Of a stretch of DNA of 64,000 bases, positions 33,169 through 44,233 are shown piece after piece (the first letter of the stretch is position 1; every line of letters begins with the position of its first letter). The DNA comes from Triatoma infestans. Its lineage: Eukaryota; Arthropoda; Insecta; Hemiptera; Reduviidae. The translations under genes were made by a program, and so were the position numbers. Where the stretch lies: the NCBI GenBank assembly GCA_011037195.1, contig JAAEAF010002721.1, positions 1-64,000 on the forward strand. The letters run 5' to 3'. The notes beneath the pieces are model-generated. The model had not been told where the DNA came from and searched no databases. It saw only the letters and a list, made by a program, of their open reading frames with translations.

Positions 33169-34565
33169 CAGTGGTTCCCAAACTTTTTTGACCCATAGAC
33201 CATTTTATATAGTCAAAACTTGCCCACGGACCCCCCCCCCCCAAGTAAATGCATAGTATAAAAATTACAAATTTAAAAAAACATTTTGTTGCAGAAGTAT
33301 TTATTGAAATTGTAACTATTGTTTAAAATAAAAAATAAAAAATTAATGACTTGGATGAACGTGATGAGATGTTATGAGAGTATTTATGTCCGGCTCAAAG
33401 TTTGTGAGTAGCAACCGCAAATCCCCGCGAGCACTAATTTCTAGTCGGTTTCTTTTTTTTGTGATAAGGTTCATAACAGCACTGAATCTACGTTATACCA
33501 AATAGGAAGACGGGGAAGCAGTCAACAACTTCTGTACAATAACCCATAATGCAGGATATAAAATTGGGATCTGTTTTTGTATCCAGAATTTGTGGTATCC
33601 TTGTTCAAACATTGGTTTAAGTTCTTCATTTGTGGATATTTCAATAAGCTGCTCCTGTATTAGTATGGATTCATCTGTGTTTGGGATCTGAGTTTGTCCA
33701 CGCGCAAAAGGGTTCAACACCCAGTCGGGAATATCCATGTGAAGAATATCCTCAAATCTTTGGTTCAGGTCTGCATGAAGAGCCGTTAAGTGTTGACAGT
33801 AAGCAAGCAAATCTTCATCTCTATTTTGCAATTTCGCAAGATTTGGAAACTGAGAACATTCTCCTCTTCCCAAGTTTTGTTTGTACAGAAAAAGTTTTGC
33901 AACAAACGCAGATATTACGCTTTTAGTTTGATTAAATTTAATTGGTCACCTTGTAGTTTCAAATTAGTTTCGTTAAATTTGGCAAATAAATCAGTCATAT
34001 AGCCTATGTCACTTTTTGAGTTAATTAAATTGTGTCGCAAATCATTGTCTTTGCTTTCCAGGAATTCCAACACTGAATCAAAGAGCACATAAAATCGATT
34101 CAAACATGCACTTTTAGATAACCAACGTACTTCTGTGTGAAGTAGTAAACGATTATAGTCTTCGTCATTTTCCAAACAAAGTTGAGCAAATAATCTCTCA
34201 TTGAAGGCATTCCTTTTGATTTTATTAACTGCTCTAATGACATAATCTAGTGATCCATGCAAACGTTCACTAAGATTTTTTGCGACTAAATGATGTCGAT
34301 GAATGACACAATGTATTGAAAATACATTCGGTACAGCTTGTTTTAAGTATGCCAGAAAGCCTCGGTATCTTCCTACCGAGTTGTACAATACTGCTAATTT
34401 CAATAATAATAAAAATGGATCACAATTTTATTATTTTATATTAAACCTTGCGCGGACACCATGACGTTGTTCAGGGACCCCCAAATCAATTTTAATTTTC
34501 CACGGACCCCCTGAATGATACCGGGGACCCCTGGGGGTCCGTAGGGACCACTTTGGGAACCACTG
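33169..34565 (-). mobile_element. hAT transposon, internally deleted
   Basis: The TIRs CAGTGGTTCCCAAAC (33169) and GGGAACCACTG (to 34565) and a perfect 8-bp TSD, CTTTAGAT (33161-33168, 34566-34573), are the hAT signature. The 1397-bp element contains only the C-terminal part of a transposase (33343-34403). The N-terminal half with the BED finger is missing, so it is a non-autonomous derivative. Confidence 0.95.
33343..34403 (-). pseudogene. hAT transposase C-terminal part (ZBED5/SCAND3-like)
   Basis: The frame 34403-33915 reads GRYRGFLAYLKQAVPNVFSI, HCVIHRHHLVAKNLSERLHG, RLFAQLCLENDEDYNRLLLH and TEVRWLSKSACLNRFYVLFD, matching hAT transposases related to the domesticated ZBED5/FAM200/SCAND3 proteins. 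A one-base frameshift near 33916 leads into 33873-33493 (GECSQFPNLAK, EQLIEIS, ALWVIVQKLLTASPSSYLV). A premature TAA then precedes the rest of the hAT dimerisation region (RFSAVMNLITKKRNRLEISA), which runs to 33343. The frameshift, the stop and the missing N terminus make it inactive. Confidence 0.88.
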
Positions 34566-34769
34566 CTTTAGATGGAACAATCAATTTTCCCGGGTAAATG
34601 TTTCAAATAATAGTGAATTGTATTTATGTATGAATGTAGAAAGTATACATAGTTTAAAGAATATCGTTAGTGCCATCTTCGAGAAAATAAGAAAAAGTGG
34701 AAACTTAAAAAAGGGAGATCCTAGACATGGTTCAATAAAAATTAAATAAAATAATAAAAAATAAACAAG

Positions 34770-35555
34770 TAATACAGAGAGTTGGAATTTAACTTAGGGA
34801 AGCACCATTACCTCACTAGTAATATACCTCTGGAACTCCAGAGGTGGATCATGAAGGCTCGCGGGGGTGTGATAAATATTGGTAACTCATCTTTTTTTGT
34901 AATGAGGACAGGGATTATTGTGACTTATGTCATTTGGAGTTGGGTGATAGAACGTATCATTTTATCGCTATCTATCCAAGACTGTCTAGTGTAAGAGCGA
35001 AATGGCTTACCAATCAACAGTTATCGGGAGAGGAAATGATGCGCTATTTAAATGGTAAAGACTGGATGGCTCTGTCAAATTTTTGTGCTAAAGCCAAAAG
35101 AATTACGGCTTAATGCAAGTTTATTTTTATTTATCCTTCAAGGCTGGAATGAATTTTCTTAACGTCGTTTCTGTGAATTACTGTTATCTGCTGAGCTTTT
35201 GTATTATTCTCTCTGAACATTGTATTTAATTATTTATATTATTATTTTATTTTGTTTTATTTGTTATTAATTTTCGTTTGTATTTGTCGAGTTCCGCTCA
35301 GTTATGTTCAGTTACCATTGAGTTATGTTCAGAAACATCTAGTTAAATTTACTTTATTTAAATATTTATTTTATTTATATAAATATAATTTGTATTTCGT
35401 TAGCTTGTATTAACGACTCCTCTGACGGTCTACCGACCAAGATGTAGTCTGATGTAGTTATCAAGTTATGTATACTGTTTGTTCTTCCTATTTTGTAAAA
35501 AAATATTAATCAATAAAGACATTAATAATAATAATAATAATAATAAAAATAAACA
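34770..35555 (+). pseudogene. Non-LTR retrotransposon 3' end with (TAA)n tail
   Basis: FNLGKHHYLTSNIPLELQRW and IMKARGGVINIG are followed, after frameshifts, by YHFI, YPRLSSVRAKWL and LSGEEMMRYLNGKDWMALSN, ending FCAKAKRITA. This resembles the post-RNase H knuckle region of an insect non-LTR lineage different from the others here; its Cys residues are lost. The 3' UTR runs to an (AAT)n tail at about 35523-35546. Confidence 0.7.
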
Positions 35556-35664
35556 AGTAATTAAATTAAATAAAACAGATCAAGCCGAAAAGTCAACAAA
35601 TGTTTTTTATTTATTTTATATATATATATTTTTAAACAGATTGTAATTATGATTTTGATTTATT

Positions 35665-35940
35665 TGTTGTAAAATGGGTCCGCAAAGCTGGAAAGTATCA
35701 GAGATATTTTCCATAATAGCCTGGTTCTTTTCGTGGCCATCGACTGGTTTCGGGTGTTCGCCCATCACATCAGAATGTTTTCTTCAAAACAATGTGAGAA
35801 ACAAATAGACTTGCACAGAGCAAATTAAGTGTAAAGTGTATCAACTAGAATTTGCTCTGTGCAAGTCTATGTTATCACAATGTTTTGAACAAAACATTCT
35901 GAGCAAGAAAACTAGCTGGCTATCAGGGAAAATATCTCTA
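35665..35940. mobile_element. Foldback element F2d
   Basis: It starts TTGTAAAATGGGTCCGCAAA, with AAGCTGGAAAGTATCAGAGA, so here the left arm carries the extra end seen only on the right in F2c. The arms meet near 35835. A 16-bp TSD, ATGAT(T/C)TTGATTTATT, lies at 35649-35664 and 35941-35956. The left-arm motif is decayed, and the right arm has lost the stem II and GAAAC part (CATTCTGAGCAAGAAAAC). Confidence 0.82.
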
Positions 35941-36091
35941 ATGATCTTGATTTATTAATGAACTTCTTTTCTTCTTTTTTTTAAATTTAAGACGCGTCAA
36001 CATCTATGGTCATTGGCGCCCGGAGCCTTCTCAGTGCACTGCCGGCCTCCGGACAGTGTTCTCTTTACAGACAACACTGTAGAGGGTCTTA

Positions 36092-36860
36092 TTATTATTA
36101 TTATTCACATAGGGGAGGGCAAACCCTACGCTATCCAAAGCCTCCCAGGGACCATATAGCTACCCCTAAAGAATAACAACCAGTGGGACTAGAACGAAAA
36201 TCCAGGCGCAGGTTTTAACCATCTAAGTTTCACCACAGGACCGAACAATCGGACCCAAAACCTTAAAGGACACAGCTTAAGATCCTCTACCGATATCCTA
36301 TTCCGGCTGAAAGGTCCTAACCTAATCTCCTCACCACCAAAACAATTCGTCATCAGATGCATGGGTGTTTCCTCTTCAGTCTCACAAACTCTACAAAAGG
36401 GGTCAGGCGTGAGTCCCATTGTATAGAGATGTCTCCTTAAACCACAATGCCCAGTGAGGAATCCAACCAAATGCCTGAGAGAGTTCCGTGAAAGACATCG
36501 GCTCAAAGCTCCGTCCGGACCCCAATGAGCATTTTAGACTGCCGACAACCCACTGCACTCATCCATAAGGATGAGTGCTGTGAGGTCATCCATGTCTGAA
36601 AGCCTGATAAACAAAGAAGACACACCAACAGCAGGCTCTGGACCAATGAAAGGGAGAGAGGCACCTAATTTGGCAAACCTATCCACCTCTTCATTCCCAA
36701 AGATTCCCATATGACCTGGAACCCAGACCAGAAGCACATCCTTCAATGAAGAAAGATCTTCCAGTCTTTTAGAACATTCCAACACCAATCTGGAAGTGAA
36801 GACACATGAATTAAGCGCCTTCAACGCAGCCTGGCTGTCCGAGCAGATACAAACACCTTT
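36092..36860 (-). pseudogene. I/Jockey-type LINE 3' fragment with RNase H
   Basis: A perfect 14-bp TSD, TGTAGAGGGTCTTA, at 36078-36091 and 36861-36874 marks the insertion. From the right it reads CICSDSQAALKALNSC, VLLVWVPGHMGIFGNEEVDR and FAKLGASLPF: the second half of an RNase H (SDSQ and GH-G---NE-VD). Then comes LRHLVGFLTGHCGLRRHLYT and the knuckle CRVCETEEETPMHLMTNC. The 3' tail is (AAT)n. The RNase H frame and the knuckle frame are each open. A second copy of the same family is at 44534-45222. Confidence 0.9.
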
Positions 36861-36947
36861 TGTAGAGGGTCTTAGGAAGAAAAAAATCTAAGGATAGCAC
36901 AGCTGGACTCGAACCCGGGTCCTCCGCGTGAGAGTCCATTACGCTAA

Positions 36948-37781
36948 AGGCGCGTTCTCACGAGTCAAGTTTAGTTGACCGATTTTAGTTGATCAACAGA
37001 AGTTGAATGAAAAAACCTAATGAGAATCTTTTCTTTCAATAAAGTTGATCAATTTTTTTAGTGAATCAACAAAAGTTTGACCGAGTCAAACTTTAAGGCG
37101 CGTTCTCACTAGTCAAGTTTAGTTTTCCAATTCTAGTTGATCAGCAAAAGTTGAATGCGACTTGAATCAGTTTTGGTTTAAACGTTTCAACTGAAATCGC
37201 TTAAACTGTTTCAATAACGACACGGAGCACTCTATGAGTTGAAAGCAAACTGAGAGGCCAATATAGTTTTAGAACATTCCAACACCAATCTGGAAGTGAA
37301 GACACATGAATTAAGCGGATTCGGAGATTTCACACTTGTCAATACTTGAAAGATGGCGGGTTCAAGTGAAAGATGCGTCATACTTGAACGATAAAGTTTG
37401 ACTCGGTCAAACTTTTGTTGATCTACTAAAAATTTGATCAACTTTATTGAAAGAAAAGACACTCACTAGATTTTTCATTCAACTTCTGTTGATCAACTAA
37501 ATTCAGTCAACTAAACTTAACTCGTGAGAATGCGCCTTTATCGTTTAAATATGACGCATCTTTCAGTTGAACCGGCCATCTTTCAAGTATTGACAAGTTA
37601 GTGTGAATCTCCGAATTGGCCTCTCAGTTTGCTTTCAACTCATAGAGTGCTCCATGTCGTTATTCAAACGGTCTGATCGATTTCAGTTGAAACGTATGAA
37701 CCAAAACTGATTCAAGTCGCATTCAACTTTTGCTGATCAACTAAAATTGGACAACTAAACTTGCCCAGTGAGAAGGCGCCT
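36948..37781. mobile_element. PIF/Harbinger-like MITE cluster with TAA TSD
   Basis: Outer ends AGGCGCGTTCTCAC and GTGAGAAGGCGCCT, flanked by TAA (36945-36947, 37782-37784). A 3-bp TWA TSD with such ends suggests PIF/Harbinger. Inside, a second AAGGCGCGTTCTCACTAGTC (37094) and a reversed TCGTGAGAATGCGCCTT (to about 37539) show a nested order L1, L2, inverted L1, inverted L2. The element is non-coding. It contains 51 bases of LINE RNase H sequence at 37267-37317. Confidence 0.82.
37267..37317 (-). repeat. 51-bp LINE fragment, identical to 36767-36817
   Basis: TTTTAGAACATTCCAACACC through GACACATGAATTAAGCG is identical to the RNase H coding segment LNSCVFTSRLVLECSK of the neighbouring LINE. The spacing is exactly 500 bases. 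It sits where the MITE sequence GAGGCCAAT would continue directly into TCGGAG, as its inverted partner near 37615 shows. Confidence 0.9.
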
Positions 37782-38319
37782 TAACCACTTAGCTATTCCC
37801 TTTCCTAATAAACATTAGAATATATAATATACTAGCAGTTAAAGGTTTTGATTTAAAATTTAAATTATTTATTTTAACAAAAGAAATAGGTTTATTTGTT
37901 TCATTTCTTTAATGCATAGTTTTCATTATTATTCATTGTAATTCATCGTTATTATATGTAAAGAAAGGCTTATTATTATTACTACTATAAAAGACGACTG
38001 AATTTATCTCTTAGTTGTCTATAAACAAAATTAAAACCCTTCAATCTAAGATTTTCCGCCATATTTTTATTATTTCTATTTTCTTTAAACTTGGAATGTT
38101 CTACTGCAGCGGTAAAATTGTAGTTATCAATTTTATTTGAAAACTTTGTTCCGGGAAAAGTCGAATTTAGGATAGTTTTGGTGGGGGTGGGCGGTGGGGG
38201 CTTGTCAGATAGATTTATATTTAAACGGCAGCTATATAAACTTTGTTGTTTGAGACACAGGACGCTCTATATAAGTTCACTCAGGTAGTGTACATTTATA
38301 TAACCCTTACCACCTTTTT

Positions 38320-39285
38320 ATTTTCTCTTACTCTTAGCAAAACAAACAGGAAGTATTGTAATCGTGTCAAATTTTCAACATCGACTTTTCACCGGAAATA
38401 TCCGTTTTGAGTTCCCCTGAGTCCAAAAATTGATGTTTAGAAAATAGTGTGTATCTGTTTGTGTGTATGTATGTATATATGTGAACAGCATAGCTCAAAA
38501 ACAAAACATCGTAGAAAGTTAAAACTTGATATTCCATTTAGGTATCATCATGGGATCTGACAGTACCTTATCTGTCAAAATTCCTCAACCGGAAGTACCA
38601 CTTTACTATTTGTTTTTATTTTACTTTTATGCGATTTTCACAAAAATAGTTTCAACGAATTTTCTTGAAACTTGTTATATCAACTACACTTACAAAGAGC
38701 TGCAACTTTTATTTCAAACATTTCAGTTTATCAGACAATTCTGTCATCTAAATAATGTTAATTCAAATTAAATATGTTGTTGAAATTCCGAGTTTGAAAA
38801 AAATGGGATAACCGGGAAGTACGTTTACTTTACCACTTTATTAAATGATTTTTTTTTTCTTCACTTTTTCGTGATTTTCTAAAAAAATGACTCCGTCGAT
38901 TTTCTTGAAACTTCCTATATCAACTGAACATACAAAGATGTACAACTTTTATTTAAAACATTTCTCTGGAAAAATTCATTTAAGAGCACTTTTAGGGGAG
39001 GGGTGTTTATGATTTTTCTTTAAAGTGCTATCATAGTTGATTTATACAATTCTATCATTCAAACAAAATTAATTAGAAATAAATAGATGGGCAAAATTCC
39101 AAGTTTCAAACAAATTAGCAAAACCGGAAGTGCGCTTTTACTGAACAGTTTTTTTTTTTCTCAGTTTTCAACGAATTTCATTTGAATTTGTTACAGTAAA
39201 TATAAAATTTGTCAATTATAATTTTGTGAACTAGAGTAAGAGAAAGTTGTGCGAGTGTTTCACACCAGATTTTTTGTTTTTGTTT
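38320..39285 (+). repeat. HT960 repeat, near full length
   Basis: TTTTCTCTTACTCTTAGC at the left, then AAGTATTGTAATCGTGTCAA, CACCGGAAATATCC and GGATCTGACAGTACC. CCGGAAGT-type module starts fall near 38590, 38813 and 39124. The end is AGAGTAAGAGAAAGTTGTGC and TTTCACACCAGATTTTTTG. There is no open frame longer than 81 codons, so it is non-coding. Confidence 0.85.
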
Positions 39286-40717
39286 TTGAGACCAGCTCAA
39301 TTAAATATTGTAATTTTTAAAGCAAAATTTGTCAATTAAGTTGTGGAGAGTTTTGTGATTGTTTACGGATCCCTAAATTACTCGTGGCTTAGTATCATCA
39401 GAAGGTTAGAAATCATGAATTACAAAGTAAGTAACTTAACCAGCCAGTGTGGGTTAAATGTAGATAACCTAAGGCCATTCAATTAGCCATTAATCACTAC
39501 CATGACATGTGTCAACCAAATTTCCATTATTAGCGATGTAAAAAAAAAAAATGACAACAAAACGGTTATATTAAAAATATAAAATAAAATTAACATAATT
39601 AAATAAATAAATAATTAAAAAAAAAAAAAGAAACAATAAATGATAGATTTATAAGATAAATTACATTGTTTTTGTCCTTTTTAAAACGACAGAAAAATCA
39701 TGTTCTGTAGCTTCTTAACGTGACTATTTTTTTATTATTAGCCGGTATCCGCAGGTTGTTTGTTGTCTGGTAAGAAGAGAATGGCTGTCTGTATTAGAAG
39801 TGGACATTGGAGATATCCATGTAAGGTGATCCCTAGTATATCTCGTGTCTTCAAACTATACTGACATTTCTCACGTTTTCGAGTTCTGTCTCAAAACTAC
39901 TCACTCAGACTATTAAATAGTCTTTAGATACCTCTATTATGGTGCAATCTATATTTTCTTTTTTTAATTATTTATTATTTTTTTTTATAATGTTGATTGA
40001 GATGTGTTTTTAATTAGATTTCCTGGTTTTATGTAACATTATGGGAGAATTGTTGGTTGTAAATTTATCAAGCTTCTTCATAATAATTGTTTCAATTCGA
40101 TTAGAAATTCAATTAGAGATAATATAATTTAAATTTTTTAGATAATGTCCAAATTTTTGAAATCAAAACTTTCACTAGAAATATTTGTTTTAATTGGAAT
40201 TTTTGTGTCTGTTATGTGGGACAGCTTAGCTAAAAAAATACAAAACAAGTAGAAAATCCAAATTTGGTTTTTAATCTAAGTGTGTGCGCAACAGTTGTCT
40301 CACCCACATCTTTAGTTTTCGGAGGATTCCACGTCGTACTTCGTAACGTCATCCTTAATACAACCGTTGTCATAAAAATATTCAAAAAAAATTAGGATCA
40401 TCAGCAGACAAGTCATTTTGAGTGATTTCTTTATCAAAGTGATAACTTCCTCCATCCAATTTCTCCTCGTTATATTTAGTATTGTAATACCCGCTTAACT
40501 TATCAAATACATTTTTACTCTGACCAGTATTAAGATGTCTCACATGATGTATATCAAACAAATCAACTATCCATAAAACCGACATAAGCCGCGCTTTACC
40601 AAATAATTTACTGTAATCAGTATATTATTGGTATCTGACACCTGACATACCTGTAACCAGTATGTCCCTTGGTATCTGACATCTGACACGAAGATTTCGG
40701 CTAAAACTGAAAGACAG
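39286..40717. other. Mostly unassigned
   Basis: AT-rich sequence without a recognised repeat. GGTATCTGACACCTGACA and GGTATCTGACATCTGACA recur at 40629 and 40672, a short local duplication. The only candidate coding frame is at 40382-40585. Confidence 0.45.
40382..40585 (-). CDS. Hypothetical short ORF, unrecognised
   Basis: A 67-codon frame: MSVLWIVDLFDIHHVRHLNT, then GQSKNVFDKLSGYYNTKYNE and EKLDGGSYHFDKEITQNDLS. Its composition is varied, without the low-complexity bias of chance frames in this DNA, and it could be an exon or part of a captured gene. I see no domain, no signal peptide and no splice sites I would trust. It may be a chance frame. Confidence 0.25.
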   Translation of the reverse strand: MSVLWIVDLFDIHHVRHLNTGQSKNVFDKLSGYYNTKYNEEKLDGGSYHFDKEITQNDLSADDPNFF

Positions 40718-40729
40718 TACCACTTTACA

Positions 40730-41639
40730 ATTGTTAAGATTTTCCTAGGTTTATTTAGGGAATAAACCTCTTTTTCAGCCTTATTTTCTTTTTTTATTAT
40801 AAATTATACATTTAGTTTCCTCCAACGTTTCGGCATTTCACATGCCATTATCATAGGATTAACAATGTTTATATCTTATATTATTTTTGCATTCTGATAA
40901 TGTAGCTATAATGGAGTTGTTGAGGAAAGAAATTGGGTTTGATTGAATAAACGAGATATGAAGGCACTGTTATATAATGTAGCTATAAGTTTACACAAAC
41001 TGCACTGGACTTTATAATGAAACTGATAGAATAAAAGGTGGGAGTAGAGATATGACACTATGCGATGTATGGTTGAATATGATAGATAGATCTAGATAGA
41101 TTCCCACTGGCTTATATACATAGATTCTCCCATTCTAGCTTGCTTAAGTCAGAGAGTACCAGAGAGGGCCTGTCTTCTCTCTGTTCTCTCTGCTGTGGTT
41201 GCATTATTTTTGCGGTACCATTACAGTAGCGTTATTGGTTGAGTGTTTATGATATATATATATATATTACTGTCAAATTATTCCTGTAAGATTGTTGTTG
41301 ATCTGCGTCAGTATTTGTTGAGGGAATTTTTAATATTTTCTTGTATAAATGTGTATTGAAATGAAAGTGCACCACGTGTTGTTCTATATTTATTGTTTGG
41401 CTTATTTTTTTTGTTAATTTTGGGCTCTTTTATTTGGACAAAAAATGAAAATAGGAAATACAAACATTGTTAATCCTATGATAATGGGCATGTGAAATGC
41501 CGAAACGTTGGAGAAACTAAATGTATAATTTATAATAAAAAAAAGAAAATAAGGCTGCAAAGTGGTTCATTTCCTAAATAAACCCAAGAAAATCATAAAA
41601 ATTATAAAGAAATAAACAGCCATAAATAATCATAACGCA
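40730..41639. mobile_element. Foldback element F4, 910 bp
   Basis: A perfect 12-bp TSD, TACCACTTTACA, at 40718-40729 and 41640-41651. The arms (about 40740-40875 and 41450-41600) carry GTTTCCTCCAACGTTTCGGC and its inverse. The motif at 41474-41513 (+): TCC, TATGATAAT, GGGCAT, loop, AATGCC, GAAAC, GTT, GGA. The core is changed (CTATGAT for CTGANGA) but the stem and GAAAC remain. The ~570-bp interior is non-coding, with (TA)n near 41250. Confidence 0.87.
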
Positions 41640-41949
41640 TACCACTTTACATTTACTGACCTATTGTGAACCTATTTTTCACCAATGTGTTTCCTTTTGT
41701 TGATAATACGATTAACCAATGCTCAGCCAATATGAAATGCTATGATCAGCCAATGGAGGCTGATTCTATTAGATATCAAGTAGGGAAAAATATTAATAAA
41801 TTTAAAATACAAGGCAATTTTGATACACAAGGCACTTGTCTTTATTTTCCCAGATTTTTTTTGGTATCCCTAGGTAGCAAAATTATATTTGCGTTCTACA
41901 ATAAATACTCCTGGCAAGTTTTACATATATATATCCGTAGCAAAATTTT

Positions 41950-42440
41950 GCAGTAAAGGGATTTATTAACCAGTCACAAACATACAAGTTCAAGTATCCA
42001 AGTTCATTAAGATGGCTATTGTACCTACTGCCGCTTGACGATTGTAATGGGATCCGAATCATTAAAGATTCATGGGATCCGTGGAGCCAGGAATCAAACA
42101 TAATTACTCCCTACCTAGGCCAAACTAGGGTGTGAGAACTCCATATATAAATAGAGGAGTGCTAGCCCTACAGAAGAGTTATCGACACCAGTCAGTCAAC
42201 ATCAATCTACTTACATTCTATTCTCAGCCAGTCTGCCGCTCTCTTAATTATTCTCTCGTAACCTTATTCTCATTATTTATAACAGGGAAAAATCCTTGCC
42301 ATTATAATGAGATATACGGCAATGGCCAAAAAATATTTTTTTAAAGAAAAAAGAATTCTTTGTTGCTCTATGTTTCGGGTACCCATTGGTACCCTTCTTC
42401 CAGGAGTTCTGCAAAATTTATTGGAAAAAAGGTACATTAT
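41950..42440 (+). other. LTR-like promoter remnant next to an F5 hairpin
   Basis: TCCATATATAAATAGAGGAG near 42142 contains a good TATA box, and CAGTCAGTCAAC near 42190 a TCAGTC initiator about 40 bases on. Together with TGTGAGAACTCC upstream this looks like a retroelement LTR or a short promoter, but I found no second LTR or primer site. From 42355, CTATGTTTCGGGTACCCATT GGTACCCTTCTTCC is the minus-strand F5 motif: a GGGTACC/GGTACCC stem II followed by GAAAC. It shares GCAAAATTTATTGG with 57465. Confidence 0.45.
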
Positions 42441-44233
42441 TATACAGATTTATAACAAATAAAAGAAAAAATTTAAATTAAAGAAATATTAGGAAACCCA
42501 AAACTGTCAGTTAATTAAATGACATGATATTAACAATAAGAGAAAATAAAAAAAGATAAAGATACCTACAGGGTAGGGGTGAGGAGTGTACGTTGAAAAT
42601 GTTGAGATTGAAATGAAGAGCGAGTATTTTTTAAAAATTAAAAAAAAAAAAAAAAAAAACTGTTAAAAGGTGGGAGGGATAAGAAAAATATTTATAGTGA
42701 GACGCGGCAATTTCAAATTTGTAACAACAAATTACTGGCGAGAAATATTTTGTTTAGCGTTAAAAAATATTATTATTATAAGTTGAAATTATAATTTCTT
42801 TGTCTTTTTTAAAAATTGATAATAGTTCGAATGGGGAGATGAATTTGTAAGGATCTGGATAGAAGACATTTTGAATGTTTGGGGTAAGTGGTTAAAAATG
42901 GAAGAGTTATTAAAAATTCGATGGCATGATTAACAGTCCAGAACATGTTTAGAGAGAGCAGTGTTGCCAATTTTTTTTTTTTTGGTTAATAATGCCTAGT
43001 TCATGTTGTTGTTCCGTTTGTAAAAACGGTTTGGATTCACCTATGTAGTAGCAAGCATATCTTGCAGTTATTATATATTTAATTAATTATACAGTGTTCA
43101 GTGTATCTATTTGTTTATTTCTTCATATCTCCCTAAATCCTCTTCAATTCTCTATACTTCTTACATCTACTAAACGATCACTGATCTAGAAATAAATTCA
43201 TTTCCATTTATTGTACTACGTATTCTTCCAAATATATTGAGTAAAAATTCCGAATTTCAGAGAAAATGTTTTAATTGGGTCATTATATTGAGGTCTGTAA
43301 TAAGAAAAAGTCCAGGAGTGTGCTATTTCACACCAGATTTTTTTAGTTGAAAATAATAATGATAATAATGTATGAATGTATTTATTAGTAAGCATGTATT
43401 AAAACCCTGAGATTTTATGTGTATAATTAACAGTAAAGTTTACATATATTTATTAATAAATAATAAAACAGACGATAAATAATAGAAACAAGGTTGGTTA
43501 TAATATTTTAAAAGCTTTCCCATATAAATTCATTGATGTGAATATTTATGGAAGACATTAAAATGTTTACAAACAATTCAATAAGATATATTATATATTT
43601 ATTATTTAAAATATAATATATTTTTATTTAAATGTAATTAAAATTTATAAATAATTTTCTTCTCACATTATTTTTCCTTTTTTTTTAAAATCATGTTTAA
43701 GTTGAATTTTTTAACTTAAGTGTTCTATTGATGGAATTTCCGATGTATGTATGTGCTATTTGTGAATGTTGAAGTTTGCATGTACAAGGTTAAACAAATA
43801 TAATAAATTTCGCGTGATTTTTTTAAAAATAGAATTAGAATGATAATTTTAGCGAATTTCAATGAAAATTACATCCTTCCAACATAATAACGCCGATTCC
43901 AAGCCATTAACAGGCAGACAAAACCTCAATTTTATTTCTTTTTAGATTTAAGTGACCTAATTATAGATTTGAGAACAGATATCTTAAAAAAATGTCGCTT
44001 CACTTCCTCTTATTCTAATTAATTAACAATATAATATAATCAAGAGATCTTTTTTTTTTTTCTTCAATCTTCGAGTTTTTTACTAAATAGTTTCGTTGTC
44101 CTTAATGTTATACTTTTGACTCATGGCTATGGACTCGGCAGCCAAGCCTCCCCTCCTAATCTAGATGTTGGGAAACATTAGATTTTTACTTATTTGATCT
44201 TAGAAGTATATCGTAAAACATGTATTCTAGAGC
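42441..44233. other. No gene seen; HT960 scrap
   Basis: AT-rich. GTGTGCTATTTCACACCAGA near 43317-43340 is the last part of an HT960 copy. The remainder has no feature I can support. Confidence 0.45.

Larger units (their letters stand above)
32831..34710 (-). repeat. Old HT960 copy split by a hAT element
   Basis: The left part (about 32831-33168) has AAACATTTCAGATGCACTTC, CGGCTAACCGG and CTGAAGTGATACTTTAGAT. The right part (34566-34710) continues with TCAATTTTCCCGGGTAAATG, TTTCAAATAATAGTG and CATAGTTTAAAGAATATCGT. Together they follow the HT960 order, and the hAT sits exactly in between. Confidence 0.65.
35975..37805 (-). repeat. SINE-A interrupted by a LINE and a MITE
   Basis: Tail first: TTTAAATTTAAGACGCGTCA, GGCGCCCGGAGCCTTCTCAG, CTGCCGGCCTCCGGACAGTG. 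At 36092 a LINE enters. The SINE resumes at 36875 with GGAAGAAAAAAATCTAAGGA, GACTCGAACCCGGG (B-box complement) and CTCCGCGTG. At 36948 a MITE enters, and the last 21 bases of the head (CCACTTAGCTATTCCCTTTC) are at 37785-37804. This is one SINE cut twice. Confidence 0.88.
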
